The notes under the pieces are model-generated. The model was given only the letters and a program-made list of their open reading frames with translations, did no database searches and had not been told where the DNA came from. Positions 44,759 to 54,490 of a stretch of DNA of 64,000 bases are shown one piece after another (positions within the stretch are counted from its first letter, which is position 1; each line of letters begins with the position of its first letter). Made by a program: the position numbers and the translations under genes. Source of the DNA: JANPCX01 sp966211815 (GTDB lineage: Bacteria > Pseudomonadota > Gammaproteobacteria > Burkholderiales > Burkholderiaceae_C); NCBI GenBank assembly GCA_966211815.1, contig CBIHOD010000011.1, positions 1 through 64,000 of the forward strand, given 5' to 3'.

Positions 44759-44864
44759 GTGCTTGTCTTTCGTTGTGGATGGAAGGGTGGAAGAGCGGGT
44801 CGGAAAGGTCTTGCAAGGTGCGGACGCCCCGCGGGCGGCGAAGTTCAGGCGCCGCGCCGGGCGG

Positions 44865-45743
44865 TCACGCCGCGGGCACCGGCGGCGGGCGGGAAGGTTC
44901 GAGCGCGCCCATTTCGCCCCGCGAGAAGCGGCGCACCATGTCCAGGGCCTGCTCGGGCGTGTTGCCGATGAAAGGCCCGCGCGGAAAGATGGGTTCGCCG
45001 ATCGGCTCGCCCGCCAGCACCGCCACCTGGGCGCCCTGGCTGCCGGCCTGCAGGCTCAGCGCCTGGCCGTCGTCCGAATAGACCAGCGCATGGTGGGCCG
45101 GAACTTCGCCGCCGGTGGCCAGCAGCGAGCCGGAGACGACGATGGCGAAAGCGCGGTGCCCTTTGGCGACCGGGACGGCGAGGCTGGCGCCCGCCGGCAG
45201 GTGGGCGTCCAGGAGCAGCAGGCCGGTGTGGGCCGGCAATGGGGCGCGGTGCCCGCCGAATTCGCCGCGCACCACGCGAACGGCGGCGCCGTCGGGCAGC
45301 AAGGCCACGGGAACTTCGTCGGCGCGGCGGTGGAAGGCGGCCGGCGGCGCGTCCTTGTCGGCGGCGCGCGAATTGACGAACAGCTGCAGGCCGTGCGCGG
45401 CCACGCCCGGCACCGCCGGCAGCTCCTCGTGCAGCATGCCGCGCCCGGCCTGCGTCCAGTGCAGCGCGCCGGGGCCGATCACCCGGTCGTCGCCGAGGGA
45501 GTCGCGGTTGCGAACGCCGCCGCCGTCCTCGAAGAGGTACGTGACCGCCGAGAAACCCGCGTGCGGGTGCGGGGCGAAGGCGGGCGTCGGCATCACGAAA
45601 TGGTCGACCAGCACGACCGGGTCGAGCGCGTGTCGGTCCCGCGGGTGCAGCATCCAGGCGCCGGAGCCTTCGTCGAAGTCGTGCCAATGCATCGGCAGCA
45701 CCTGGGCCACCGCGCGGATCGAATGCAGTTCAGCGCCGCACAT
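44865..45743 (-). CDS. Pirin family protein (long form)
   Basis: This 292-residue bicupin protein has the pirin N-domain metal motif HPHAGFSAVTYLFEDG, the block PGALHWTQAGRGMLHEE with the next ligands, and the C-terminal pirin domain ending PIFPRGPFIGNTPEQALD. Family members bind Fe, and some show quercetin 2,3-dioxygenase activity or regulate other proteins. It lies 35 bp downstream of a second, shorter pirin gene and so is in the same operon. Confidence 0.88.
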   Translation of the reverse strand: MCGAELHSIRAVAQVLPMHWHDFDEGSGAWMLHPRDRHALDPVVLVDHFVMPTPAFAPHPHAGFSAVTYLFEDGGGVRNRDSLGDDRVIGPGALHWTQAGRGMLHEELPAVPGVAAHGLQLFVNSRAADKDAPPAAFHRRADEVPVALLPDGAAVRVVRGEFGGHRAPLPAHTGLLLLDAHLPAGASLAVPVAKGHRAFAIVVSGSLLATGGEVPAHHALVYSDDGQALSLQAGSQGAQVAVLAGEPIGEPIFPRGPFIGNTPEQALDMVRRFSRGEMGALEPSRPPPVPAA

Positions 45744-45778
45744 GGTTCATCCTTTCCCTTCCTTGGACCGGCGGCCGT

Positions 45779-46480
<702 letters not shown>

Positions 46481-46575
46481 CGAAAGCCTCTTTTCCCGGC
46501 ATCCACGGCAACCTGCCGCTGGGGAAGGACTTTAGGCCGCCGGGAGGAAGATCCAGGATTTCCGGATTGATGACC

Positions 46576-46592
46576 TCATTCAAATAAAATGA
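46576..46592. promoter_or_regulatory. Candidate LysR-type operator
   Basis: A perfect dyad TCATT-N7-AATGA in an AT-rich stretch lies 30 bp before the LysR gene and in the only intergenic space shared with the pirin operon. It contains the T-N11-A pattern common to LysR-type sites. Confidence 0.5.
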
Positions 46593-46621
46593 AGTGGTAG
46601 CCACGCCCAACGGGAAGCGCC

Positions 46622-47707
46622 ATGCCCGACCGCCACCACATCCTGACACCGGAGGCCCTGTCGATGGTGGACGCCATCGCCCGCACCGGCAGCTTCGCCG
46701 CCGCCGCCCGCGAGCTGGGCAAGGTGCCTTCGGCCCTGACCTACAACGTGCGCCAGCTCGAAGAAGCGCTCGACGTTCTGCTGTTCGACCGGTCTTCGCG
46801 CCAGGCCCAGTTCACAGCGGCCGGGCAGGAGTTGCTCGCCGAGGGTCGCCGGCTGTTGGCCCAGATGGACGCCGTCGCCCAGCGCGTGCGCCGCGTCGCC
46901 ACCGGATGGGAGACGCAGCTCACGCTGGCGGTCGATGGCGTGATGTCGCAGCTCACGATGTTCGAGCTGTGCGAAGCTTTCTTCGCGATCGACCCGGACG
47001 AAGGCGCCCGCGCCGCGCCGCCCGGCCGCAAGAAGGCCGCGGATGCCCCGGCGCGCCAGGCCGGCGACCCGCCCGCGCGCGGCCCGGGCACGCGGCTGCG
47101 CCTGCGCACCGAAGTGCTGGCCGGCACCTGGGAGGCGCTGGTCACCGGCCAGGCCGACCTGGCCATCGGCGTGGCCACCAGCATGCAGGCCTCGCCGCCG
47201 GCCGGGGTGCATGTCGAGCCGCTGGGCACGATGGAGTTCGTGTTCGCGGTGGCGCCGCACCATCCCCTGGCCGCCTTGCAAGAGCCCCTGGGCGACGACG
47301 AGATCCTGCGACACCGGGCGGTGGCCGTGGCCGATTCGGCCCAGCGTTTCTCGCCCATCACCGTCAACCTGCTGCCGGGGCAGGAGGTGCTGACCGTCAG
47401 CAGCACGCCGGCCAAGGTGGAGGCGCACCTGCGCTGCATGGGCTGCGGCTTCCTGCCCGAGCCGGTGGTGCGCCACCACATCGAAGCCGGGCGGCTCGTG
47501 GTCAAGCCCGTGCAGCGCCCGCGGCAGACGGTGCAGTTCGGCTACGCCTGGCGCGCCGTGCCCTCGGCGCGCCAGGCGGCCGGCGGCGAAGCCAGCCCCC
47601 TCAAGGCGCCGCTGGGCCTGGGCCTGCAGTGGTGGCTCAAGCAATTGCAAAGCCCCGCCACGCGCAAGGCGCTGTTGGAGCGCCACAGCAGCCAATGGAT
47701 CGGCTGA
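46622..47707 (+). CDS. LysR family transcriptional regulator
   Basis: This 361-residue regulator has an N-terminal winged helix (residues about 8-65: LSMVDAIARTGSFAAAARELG, PSALTYNVRQLEEAL, LFDR) and a substrate-binding C-domain. A Pro/Ala/Arg-rich stretch of about 35 residues (about 124-157) interrupts the effector domain near its start, and the protein is longer than the usual 300 residues. It is divergent from the pirin operon and likely controls it. Its end overlaps the gluQ start by 13 bp. Confidence 0.9.
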   Translation: MPDRHHILTPEALSMVDAIARTGSFAAAARELGKVPSALTYNVRQLEEALDVLLFDRSSRQAQFTAAGQELLAEGRRLLAQMDAVAQRVRRVATGWETQLTLAVDGVMSQLTMFELCEAFFAIDPDEGARAAPPGRKKAADAPARQAGDPPARGPGTRLRLRTEVLAGTWEALVTGQADLAIGVATSMQASPPAGVHVEPLGTMEFVFAVAPHHPLAALQEPLGDDEILRHRAVAVADSAQRFSPITVNLLPGQEVLTVSSTPAKVEAHLRCMGCGFLPEPVVRHHIEAGRLVVKPVQRPRQTVQFGYAWRAVPSARQAAGGEASPLKAPLGLGLQWWLKQLQSPATRKALLERHSSQWIG

Positions 47708-48624
47708 CGGCGGCGCCGGTGTCGACGCCTCCCGCCGGGGTCGGCCGGGGGTATGTGGGCCGCTTCGCCCCGTCGCCCACCGGGCCGCTGCACGCCGGCT
47801 CGCTGCTGGCCGCGCTGGCGAGCTGGCTCGACGCCCGCGCGGCCGGCGGGCGGTGGCTGGTGCGCATCGAAGACGTGGACGCGCCGCGCTGCGTGCGGGG
47901 CGCGGCGGAAACCATCCTGTCCCAACTCGCCAGCTGCGGGCTGGCGCCGGACGAAGCGCCGCTGTGGCAGTCCACCCGCGGCGACGCCTACGCACGGGCA
48001 CTCGAGACATTGCTCGCGGCCGGCCACGCTTACCCCTGCGCCTGCAGCCGCAAAGAGATCGAACGGCACTGGCGGGAGCGCGGCGTGGCTTTCGCGCGCC
48101 ACGCCGAATCCGTCTATCCCGGCACCTGCCGCGACGGCCTGCACGGCCGGCCGGCGCGCGCGGTGCGCCTGCGCTGCGGCGCGCCCGGCGCCCCGTTGGC
48201 GATCGACTGGCGGGACCGCCGGCTGGGCGCGCAGCGGCAGGACGTCACCGCCGAAGTCGGCGACTTCGTGCTCAAGCGCGCCGACGGCCTGTGGGCCTAT
48301 CAACTCGCGGTGGTCGTCGACGACGCCGACCAGGGCGTCACCCACGTCGTTCGCGGCGAGGACCTGGCGGACAACACCCCGCGCCAGATCCACCTGCAAC
48401 GGTTGCTGGGCGCGCCCACCCCGCGCTACCTGCACACGCCGCTGGTGCGGGACGCCGCGGGGGAGAAGTTGTCCAAGAGCAGCGCCGCCCCGGCATTGCG
48501 GCCCGGCCTGGACGCGGTGAGGCAAGCTTTGCTCGGGCTCGGGCTGCCGGCGCCGGGCGCGTCGCTCGGCGAGGTGCTCGCCGCCGCCGTCGAACAGTGG
48601 CGCCGCGAGGTGCCGCCGGCCTGA
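47695..48624 (+). CDS. gluQ: Glutamyl-queuosine tRNA(Asp) synthetase
   Basis: This 309-residue enzyme attaches glutamate to queuosine-34 of tRNA(Asp). It resembles the catalytic half of GluRS without the anticodon domain. The HIGH-like motif is APSPTGPLHAGS (25-36), the zinc site is formed by PCACS and YPGTC cysteines, and the KMSKS-like motif is EKLSKSSAA. The ATG at 47695 overlaps the LysR stop. With queF in the same window, it supports a complete queuosine pathway in the organism. Confidence 0.93.
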   Translation: MDRLTAAPVSTPPAGVGRGYVGRFAPSPTGPLHAGSLLAALASWLDARAAGGRWLVRIEDVDAPRCVRGAAETILSQLASCGLAPDEAPLWQSTRGDAYARALETLLAAGHAYPCACSRKEIERHWRERGVAFARHAESVYPGTCRDGLHGRPARAVRLRCGAPGAPLAIDWRDRRLGAQRQDVTAEVGDFVLKRADGLWAYQLAVVVDDADQGVTHVVRGEDLADNTPRQIHLQRLLGAPTPRYLHTPLVRDAAGEKLSKSSAAPALRPGLDAVRQALLGLGLPAPGASLGEVLAAAVEQWRREVPPA

Positions 48625-48722
48625 AACGCCGGCGCGGCGGCCACGCCGGCATCACCCGCCGCGGACGAAAGTGCCGCCGGCCGTGACCCGGGGGATCAAG
48701 ATCCGGCACCCCGGCGCCGGCC

Positions 48723-48740
48723 GCGCCCATCGATGGGCGC
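48723..48740. promoter_or_regulatory. Perfect 18-bp palindrome, candidate operator
   Basis: GCGCCCATCGATGGGCGC reads the same on both strands and is followed 5 bp later by TAGAAT (48746-48751), a good -10 hexamer for the DUF2339 gene. Its position just upstream of a likely promoter fits a repressor or activator site. Confidence 0.45.
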
Positions 48741-48787
48741 CTACCTAGAATCCGGCGCACTACAAAAACGGCCACGAGGGGGCGGAC

Positions 48788-51700
48788 ATGGGTTGGATGG
48801 GTTTATTGGGCGGCCTGGCGCTGGCCTGGTTCATCGGGGAAGTCTTCGGCTGGCATGGCGGCGGCCTGGTCGTGCTGGGCGGCGTCATGGGATGGCTGGT
48901 CAGCCGGCTGCACCAACGCGTCGGCGACGGCGAAGCGCAGGTCAAGGCGCTGCGCGAGGAACTGGCGGCTTTGCGCGACGCGCCGGCCCCCATGTCACCG
49001 ACGGCCTCGCCGCCGTCCCGGGCCGCCCAGGCCGTGGCGCCGGTGGCGGCGCCCGTCCCACTCGACATGCCGGCGCCGCTGGCCTTCCAACCGCTGCCCA
49101 GCCGGACCGGGCCCGCCCCGCTGGCGATGGCCGCGACGCTGTCGCCCATCGACGGCGATTCGACCGCGGCGGGCGAATGGGCGCCGGGCGCCGCGTCCGG
49201 CACCGGTCCCTCCACAGCTCCGACCACGCTGCCCGAGCCCGCGGTGCGGCCTTTGGAAAACGACGAGCGGTCGGTCGGGGTGACCACGTCCCTGGGCGCC
49301 ACGTTGCGCGCCTGGTTCACCGGCGGCAACACCATCGTGCGGGTGGCGGTGCTCATCCTCTTCATCGGCGTGGCCTTCCTGCTGCGCTACGCGGCCGAAC
49401 GCACCACGGTGCCGATCGAGCTGCGCCTGGCGGGCGTGGCGCTCGCGGGCGTCGCGCTGGTGGCGCTGGGGCGCAGGCTGCTGCGCAAGCGGCGAGGCTA
49501 TGGGCTGTCGCTGCAGGGCACCGGGATCGGCATCGTCTACCTCACGCTGTTCGCGGCCTTCCGGCTCTACGGCCTGCTGCCCGCCGGGCTGGCCTTCGGT
49601 CTGTTGGCGGCGCTGGCGGCCGTCACCGCGGTGCTGGCCGTCGGCCAGAACGCCCTGCCCCTGGCGGTCCTGGGCTTCGGCGGCGCTTTCCTGGCGCCGG
49701 TGCTCACCAGCACCGGCCAGGGCAGCCACGTGGCGCTGTTCGGTTACTGCCTGCTGCTCAACCTGGCCATCGCCTGGATCGCCCAGCGCCAGGCCTGGAA
49801 GCTGCTCAACCTGGTGGGCTTCCTCTTCACTTTCACCCTCGGCGGCGCTTGGGGCGCCAAGGCTTACGAGCCCGCGCACTTCTGGACCACCGAGCCCTTC
49901 CTGGTGCTGCACTTCCTGCTGTACCTGTTCATCGCCGTGCAGTACACGCGCCAGGTCCTGGGCCGCACCGATGCCGGCGAACACGGCGCCGGTCCGCTGC
50001 CCGCGGTCGACGGCAGCCTGCTGTTCGGCGTGCCGATCGTGGCCTTCGGGCTGCAGGCGGCGATGCTGAAGGACCAGCCCCTCGCGCTGGCGGCCAGCGC
50101 GGCGGTGATGTCGGCCCTCTACCTCGCCGTGGGCCGTTGGCTGTGGCGGCAGGCGGGAAAACAGGTCCTGCTGCTGGTGGAAGGCCTGCTGGCGCTGGGC
50201 GTGATCTTCCTCGCCCTCGTGGTGCCGCTCGCGCTGGACGCGCGCTGGACCGCCGCCGCCTGGGCGATCCAGGGCGTGGGCGTGTTGTGGGTCGGGCTGC
50301 GCCAGCAACGCTGGTGGGCCGCCGGCATGGGGCTGCTGCTGCAGGGCGGCGCGGCCGTCACGTTCTGGGGCGGGGTGTCGGTGCGGCCGGGCTGGGCGCC
50401 GTCGCCAGTGGCGCCGGCTACCTGGCCGGGCGTGCCCGAGGCGTTCACGCCATTCCTCAACAGCGACTTCTTCGGCGCCGCGGTGCTGGCCGCGGCGGCG
50501 CTGGTCAGCGCCAGGCTGTTGCTGGCCAAGGCGCGGGCTTGCCAGCCGGGCGTCAAGCCTTCCGCCGTCCAGGACGCCCTGCCGTCCCTGCACTTGGCGA
50601 TGATGGCCTCGGGGATGGTGCAGCTGTGGTGGGGCGGCTGGGTCGACCTGGCCGCCTGGGCCGCCGCCGCGCGACCGCGCATCGACACGGCCAGCCTGGC
50701 CGCCGGTTGGAGCGCCTTGCTGCTCGCCGGCCTGGAGCTGTCGCACCGCAAACTGCAATGGCCCGAACTGCGCTGGGCCGCCCGCGGCCTGCTGATGCTG
50801 GCCCTGCTGGCCTCGACCGCCGGGCTGCTCGACCACTTCGGCTCGGTTCCCGCCAGCTGGGCGCGCCTGGTCCACGGCCTGGGCTGGCTCGAAGCATCGG
50901 CCCTGACCCTGCTCGGCCTGTGGCTGCACCGCCGGCTGCGGCCGCAAGACCAGGACGGGCCGCCCGCCGACCCCCTGCTGCCGCTGGAGGCCGTGCCCCT
51001 GGCCTGGTACGCCATGCTGCAAAGCGGCGCATCGCTTTACACGCTGTGCGCGCACCTGGTGGCCCGGCACGAGGGCTGGACGCCCGCCGCCGCCATCCTG
51101 CCGCCCACGCTGATCGCGCTGGCCCTGATGCAGCGCGCGTCGTCCAGGCGCTGGCCGGTGGGCGAAGCGAACCTGCCGCTGTACCGCGCCGCGGTGTTCC
51201 GGCCCTGGCTGGGGCTGCTGGGCCTGTGGGTGCTGGCGGTGAACGCCGCCACCGACGCCGGCATGGCCCCCCTGCCCTACCTGCCGCTGCTCAACCCGGT
51301 CGACCTGGCGCACGGCCTGGTGCTGCTCTTCGCGTTGCGGCTGGGCCAGCTCTCGCCGCGGGACGCGACGCGGGGCGCGGCCGCCCGCTGGATCGGCGGC
51401 GCGCTGGCCTTCTGGTGGCTCAACTCGGCGCTGATCCGCACCTTGCACCATTGGGCCGGCACGCCGCTGTGGTGGCAGGGCGCGCTCGGTTCCGCCCTGG
51501 TGCAGACCAGCCTCACCGTGCTGTGGACGCTCAGCGCGCTGGCCGTGATGCTCCACGCCACCCGCCGCGCCGGCCCGGCGCGCGCGCGGCCGCTGTGGAT
51601 GCTCGGCGCCGCCCTGCTCGGCGTGGTGGTGCTCAAGCTTTTCCTCGTCGACCTGGCCAGCGTCGGCACGCTGCAGCGCATCGTCTCCTTCCTAGCGGTG

Positions 51701-51808
51701 GGCGGATTGATGCTGGTGATCGGCTATGTGTCGCCGATGCCGCCGGCCGCGGCGTCCGCGGTGAAGAAAAGCGGGAACGACGCTTCCAAGGAAGGCAACA
51801 ACCCATGA
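48788..51808 (+). CDS. DUF2339 family polytopic membrane protein
   Basis: This 1006-residue protein starts with two hydrophobic segments (WMGLLGGLALAWFIGEVFGW, GGLVVLGGVMGWLVS), then a coiled-coil and Pro/Ala-rich stretch to about residue 165, and then more than 20 predicted membrane segments to the end. It matches the very large DUF2339 proteins, whose role is unknown but probably lies in the cell envelope. The stop overlaps the next start as ATGA, so it is coupled to the DUF3999 gene, its usual partner. Confidence 0.85.
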   Translation: MGWMGLLGGLALAWFIGEVFGWHGGGLVVLGGVMGWLVSRLHQRVGDGEAQVKALREELAALRDAPAPMSPTASPPSRAAQAVAPVAAPVPLDMPAPLAFQPLPSRTGPAPLAMAATLSPIDGDSTAAGEWAPGAASGTGPSTAPTTLPEPAVRPLENDERSVGVTTSLGATLRAWFTGGNTIVRVAVLILFIGVAFLLRYAAERTTVPIELRLAGVALAGVALVALGRRLLRKRRGYGLSLQGTGIGIVYLTLFAAFRLYGLLPAGLAFGLLAALAAVTAVLAVGQNALPLAVLGFGGAFLAPVLTSTGQGSHVALFGYCLLLNLAIAWIAQRQAWKLLNLVGFLFTFTLGGAWGAKAYEPAHFWTTEPFLVLHFLLYLFIAVQYTRQVLGRTDAGEHGAGPLPAVDGSLLFGVPIVAFGLQAAMLKDQPLALAASAAVMSALYLAVGRWLWRQAGKQVLLLVEGLLALGVIFLALVVPLALDARWTAAAWAIQGVGVLWVGLRQQRWWAAGMGLLLQGGAAVTFWGGVSVRPGWAPSPVAPATWPGVPEAFTPFLNSDFFGAAVLAAAALVSARLLLAKARACQPGVKPSAVQDALPSLHLAMMASGMVQLWWGGWVDLAAWAAAARPRIDTASLAAGWSALLLAGLELSHRKLQWPELRWAARGLLMLALLASTAGLLDHFGSVPASWARLVHGLGWLEASALTLLGLWLHRRLRPQDQDGPPADPLLPLEAVPLAWYAMLQSGASLYTLCAHLVARHEGWTPAAAILPPTLIALALMQRASSRRWPVGEANLPLYRAAVFRPWLGLLGLWVLAVNAATDAGMAPLPYLPLLNPVDLAHGLVLLFALRLGQLSPRDATRGAAARWIGGALAFWWLNSALIRTLHHWAGTPLWWQGALGSALVQTSLTVLWTLSALAVMLHATRRAGPARARPLWMLGAALLGVVVLKLFLVDLASVGTLQRIVSFLAVGGLMLVIGYVSPMPPAAASAVKKSGNDASKEGNNP

Positions 51809-53313
51809 TGAAGACTTCAGCGGTCGTACCCGCATCCCGCCTGCGCGCGCTTTCAGCCGCCGCTTGGTCGGCCGTGCTGATCGCCCTGCCGCCGCTGGCG
51901 CATGCTGATCCCGCCACGGCCGCCGACGACCTCGCCCGGCGCTACGCCGCCACCGCGCCGGTCAGCCTGGCGCAGCAGCAAGATGGCCTGCAACGCCTGG
52001 CGCTGCCGCTGGCCGTGCTCCAAGCGTCGCGCAGCCCGCGCTGGGCCGATGTGCGGGTGTTCGATGCCCAGGACCGGCCAGTGCCCACCGCCTGGCTGCC
52101 GACGGACTTCGATGCGCCTCCCGGCGCCGGGGACGGGGCCGCCGGCGCGGCGATCCCGGTGCCCCGTTTCGCCTGGCCCGCCCCGCCGGCGGCCGGCTCG
52201 TCGACCGTGGGCAGCGACGGCCTGCGCGTGCGGGTCGACAGCGCCGGCGCGGTCGTGCGCATCGAATCGCCGCCTGGCAGGGCGGCCGCGTCGACACCGG
52301 CCCCACCACCGCGCGCGTGGCTGCTGGACTTGACCGGCCTGCCGCGCGCCGGAAGGCCGATCCGCCAATTGGCGCTGGACTGGCCGCGCAGCGCCGAAGG
52401 CTTCAGCGCCACCGTGCAGATCGAGGCCAGCGACGACGCCAAGCGCTGGGCGCCCATCGCCTCCAGTCCACTGCTGGAGCTGCCCGGCGACACCGCCGCG
52501 CCCCAAGTGAAGCAGGTCGACTGGCCGGCAGGCACCGCCACGCCGCGCTACCTGCGCCTGGCCTTCAGCCAGCCGCTGGACCTCACCGCCAGCGCGGTGC
52601 GGCTGCAGTCGACGCCGGAGCCGGAAGTCCTGTCCCACGAGACGGTGAAGTTCCAGCCCGTCGCCGGCGACTCGCAGACCCCTTCCCACTGGACGCTGGA
52701 CCTGAAGGGCGCCGTGCCCGTGAAGCAGTTGCGACTGGCCCTGCCCCAGGTGAACACCGTGCTGGGCATGCGCCTGGAGCAACGTACCGACGAACGCCAG
52801 CCTTGGCGCGCCGTCGCGACATTCGTCGCCTGGCGGCTGACGCGCGGCGGGCGCGAAGAGCGGTCCGCGCCCGTCGAATGGAACGACACCCTGCAGGCGC
52901 AGCCCGCCCGCCATTGGCGGCTGCTGCCCGACACCCGCACCGCGCAGTTGCCGGCCGAACCGCTGGAAGCCACCCTCGGCTGGCGCGCGCCGCAGCTGCT
53001 CTTCGTGGCCCAGGGCGGCGGCGACTTGCGGCTGGCCGTCGGCCGCGAGCGCGACACCGACCATACCGTCGACTGGCGCACCCTCGTGCCCGGCGCCGAC
53101 CGCGCCCTGCTGGCGCGCCTGCCCGAGGCGCGCCTGGGCGGGTTCACCGCCCAGGCGGCGGCACCGACCGGACTGGCGGAGCAATTGAAAGAATCCAGCA
53201 CCGAAGACCGCCGCCGCTGGGCGCTGTGGGCCGTGCTCGGTGTGGCGGTGCTCGGCCTGGGCGGTCTGGCCTGGCGGCTGGGCCGAGACATGCGGACGGG
53301 CGGCGAGGGTTGA
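51805..53313 (+). CDS. DUF3999 family exported protein
   Basis: This 502-residue protein has a signal peptide (ALSAAAWSAVLIALPPLAHADP), a large periplasmic part and one C-terminal helix (WALWAVLGVAVLGLGGLAWRLG), so it is anchored with its bulk in the periplasm. The middle resembles discoidin-like beta-sandwich folds (FSATVQIEASDDAKRWAPI, TPRYLRLAFSQPLDLTASAVRL), which often bind carbohydrate. It is coupled to the DUF2339 gene. No function is known. Confidence 0.8.
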   Translation: MMKTSAVVPASRLRALSAAAWSAVLIALPPLAHADPATAADDLARRYAATAPVSLAQQQDGLQRLALPLAVLQASRSPRWADVRVFDAQDRPVPTAWLPTDFDAPPGAGDGAAGAAIPVPRFAWPAPPAAGSSTVGSDGLRVRVDSAGAVVRIESPPGRAAASTPAPPPRAWLLDLTGLPRAGRPIRQLALDWPRSAEGFSATVQIEASDDAKRWAPIASSPLLELPGDTAAPQVKQVDWPAGTATPRYLRLAFSQPLDLTASAVRLQSTPEPEVLSHETVKFQPVAGDSQTPSHWTLDLKGAVPVKQLRLALPQVNTVLGMRLEQRTDERQPWRAVATFVAWRLTRGGREERSAPVEWNDTLQAQPARHWRLLPDTRTAQLPAEPLEATLGWRAPQLLFVAQGGGDLRLAVGRERDTDHTVDWRTLVPGADRALLARLPEARLGGFTAQAAAPTGLAEQLKESSTEDRRRWALWAVLGVAVLGLGGLAWRLGRDMRTGGEG

Positions 53314-53410
53314 GGGTTGAGGGTTGAGGTGCTACGGGCCGCGGGAAATGTGCCGACGCCCGCCGCCGTCACCTCAGCCCTTCCCTGCAAGCGGGAGAGG
53401 GTGTGTTTCT

Positions 53411-53450
53411 CCCTCGCCCCCGGGCACGGGGGCGAGGGCTGAGGTGAAGG
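53411..53450. repeat. REP-like hairpin repeat
   Basis: A perfect 12-bp stem (CCCTCGCCCCCG, GGCA loop, CGGGGGCGAGGG; 53411-53438) is followed by CTGAGGTGAAGG. A half copy (GCAAGCGGGAGAGGG) is at 53386-53400. It lies between convergent genes and can act as a terminator for either. Confidence 0.75.
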
Positions 53451-53501
53451 GGAGGTGGCGAACCCACAACCCCACATTCCTGGCCACGAAGCCACCGGCC
53501 C

Positions 53502-54341
53502 TCACCGCCAGCGCCGCATCCAGCCCAGCCCTTCGGTCGTTCCCCCCGGAACCGCGCCGCGTCCCGGCCGGTATTCGCAACCCACCCAGCCGGCATAGCC
53601 CAGCGCGTCGATCTCGTCGAGAAGCGGCGCGAAGTCCAGCGTCCCGTCGTCCGCGGGGGCGATCGCCGGCTCATGCCGCCCCGGCGCGCCGGCCACTTGC
53701 AGATGGGCAACGCGGCCGCCGGGCAGGTGCAGGCGCAGCTTGGCGAGCACGTCGCCTTCCATGACCTGGCAGTGGTAGAGGTCCATCTGAACCTTGAGGC
53801 CGGGCGCCTGCACGTCGTCCAGCACGCCGTGGGCCTCGCGCTGCAGGTTGAGGAAATAACCCGGCATGTCGCGGTCGTTGATCGGCTCGATCAGCACCTC
53901 GCGCCCCGCCCTGCCTGCTTGCGCGGCCGCCCAGCGCAGGTTGTCGACATAGACCCGGCGCGCCGCGCGGCGGTCGGCGCCGGCCGCAAGCACGCCCGCC
54001 ATCAGGTGGATGCGGGGGCCGTCGAGCGCCTCCGCGGTTCGCAGCGCCTGCAGCACCCCGGCGCGGAACTCGCCCTGCCGGCCGTCAATGCAGGCGGTGC
54101 CGCGGTCGCCGCGGTCCCAGGCGGCGGCCATGGCCGCGGTGTCGGCGCCGCCCGGCGGGGCGTTGAACAGCACCTGCCGCAGGCCGCAGCCGCGCAGCCG
54201 CGCCGCGATCTCGGCCTCGGGCCAGCCGTAGGGGAAGAGGAACTCCACGCCTTCGAAGCCGTCCCGCGCCGCCGCTTCGAAGCGGTCGAGGAAAGGCAGC
54301 TCGGTGTAGAGCATGGACAAATTGGCGGCGAATTTCGGCAT
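53502..54341 (-). CDS. hyi: Hydroxypyruvate isomerase family protein
   Basis: This 279-residue TIM-barrel enzyme fits the Hyi/OtnI family: PKFAANLSMLYTELPFLDRFEAAARDGFEGVEFLFPY at the N-terminus, LIEPINDRDMPGYFLN with the catalytic Glu, and LKVQMDLYHCQVMEGD. The usual reaction is hydroxypyruvate to tartronate semialdehyde. No glyoxylate carboligase or tartronate semialdehyde reductase lies beside it, so it may serve another pathway or act with genes elsewhere. The ATG at 54341 starts exactly at the family N-terminus. Confidence 0.85.
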   Translation of the reverse strand: MPKFAANLSMLYTELPFLDRFEAAARDGFEGVEFLFPYGWPEAEIAARLRGCGLRQVLFNAPPGGADTAAMAAAWDRGDRGTACIDGRQGEFRAGVLQALRTAEALDGPRIHLMAGVLAAGADRRAARRVYVDNLRWAAAQAGRAGREVLIEPINDRDMPGYFLNLQREAHGVLDDVQAPGLKVQMDLYHCQVMEGDVLAKLRLHLPGGRVAHLQVAGAPGRHEPAIAPADDGTLDFAPLLDEIDALGYAGWVGCEYRPGRGAVPGGTTEGLGWMRRWR

Positions 54342-54490
54342 GCTGGGTCGTTGTGCGGCCGCTTGGTGCGGCGGATCAGGTTGCGGCGCCCCCGGGCGCG
54401 GCGTTTGCCCGCGGCGCGACTCGGGGACCCTGGCATGATGCGCCCTTTCGCCACAGAACCCGAGGCCGCGCAACGCGGAAGGAACACACC

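Noticed and set aside
48733..53313. A single giant frame apparently joining the DUF2339 and DUF3999 regions
   Set aside because: Only its last third is real coding sequence (DUF3999); the first two thirds are a shadow of DUF2339, which is in a different frame.
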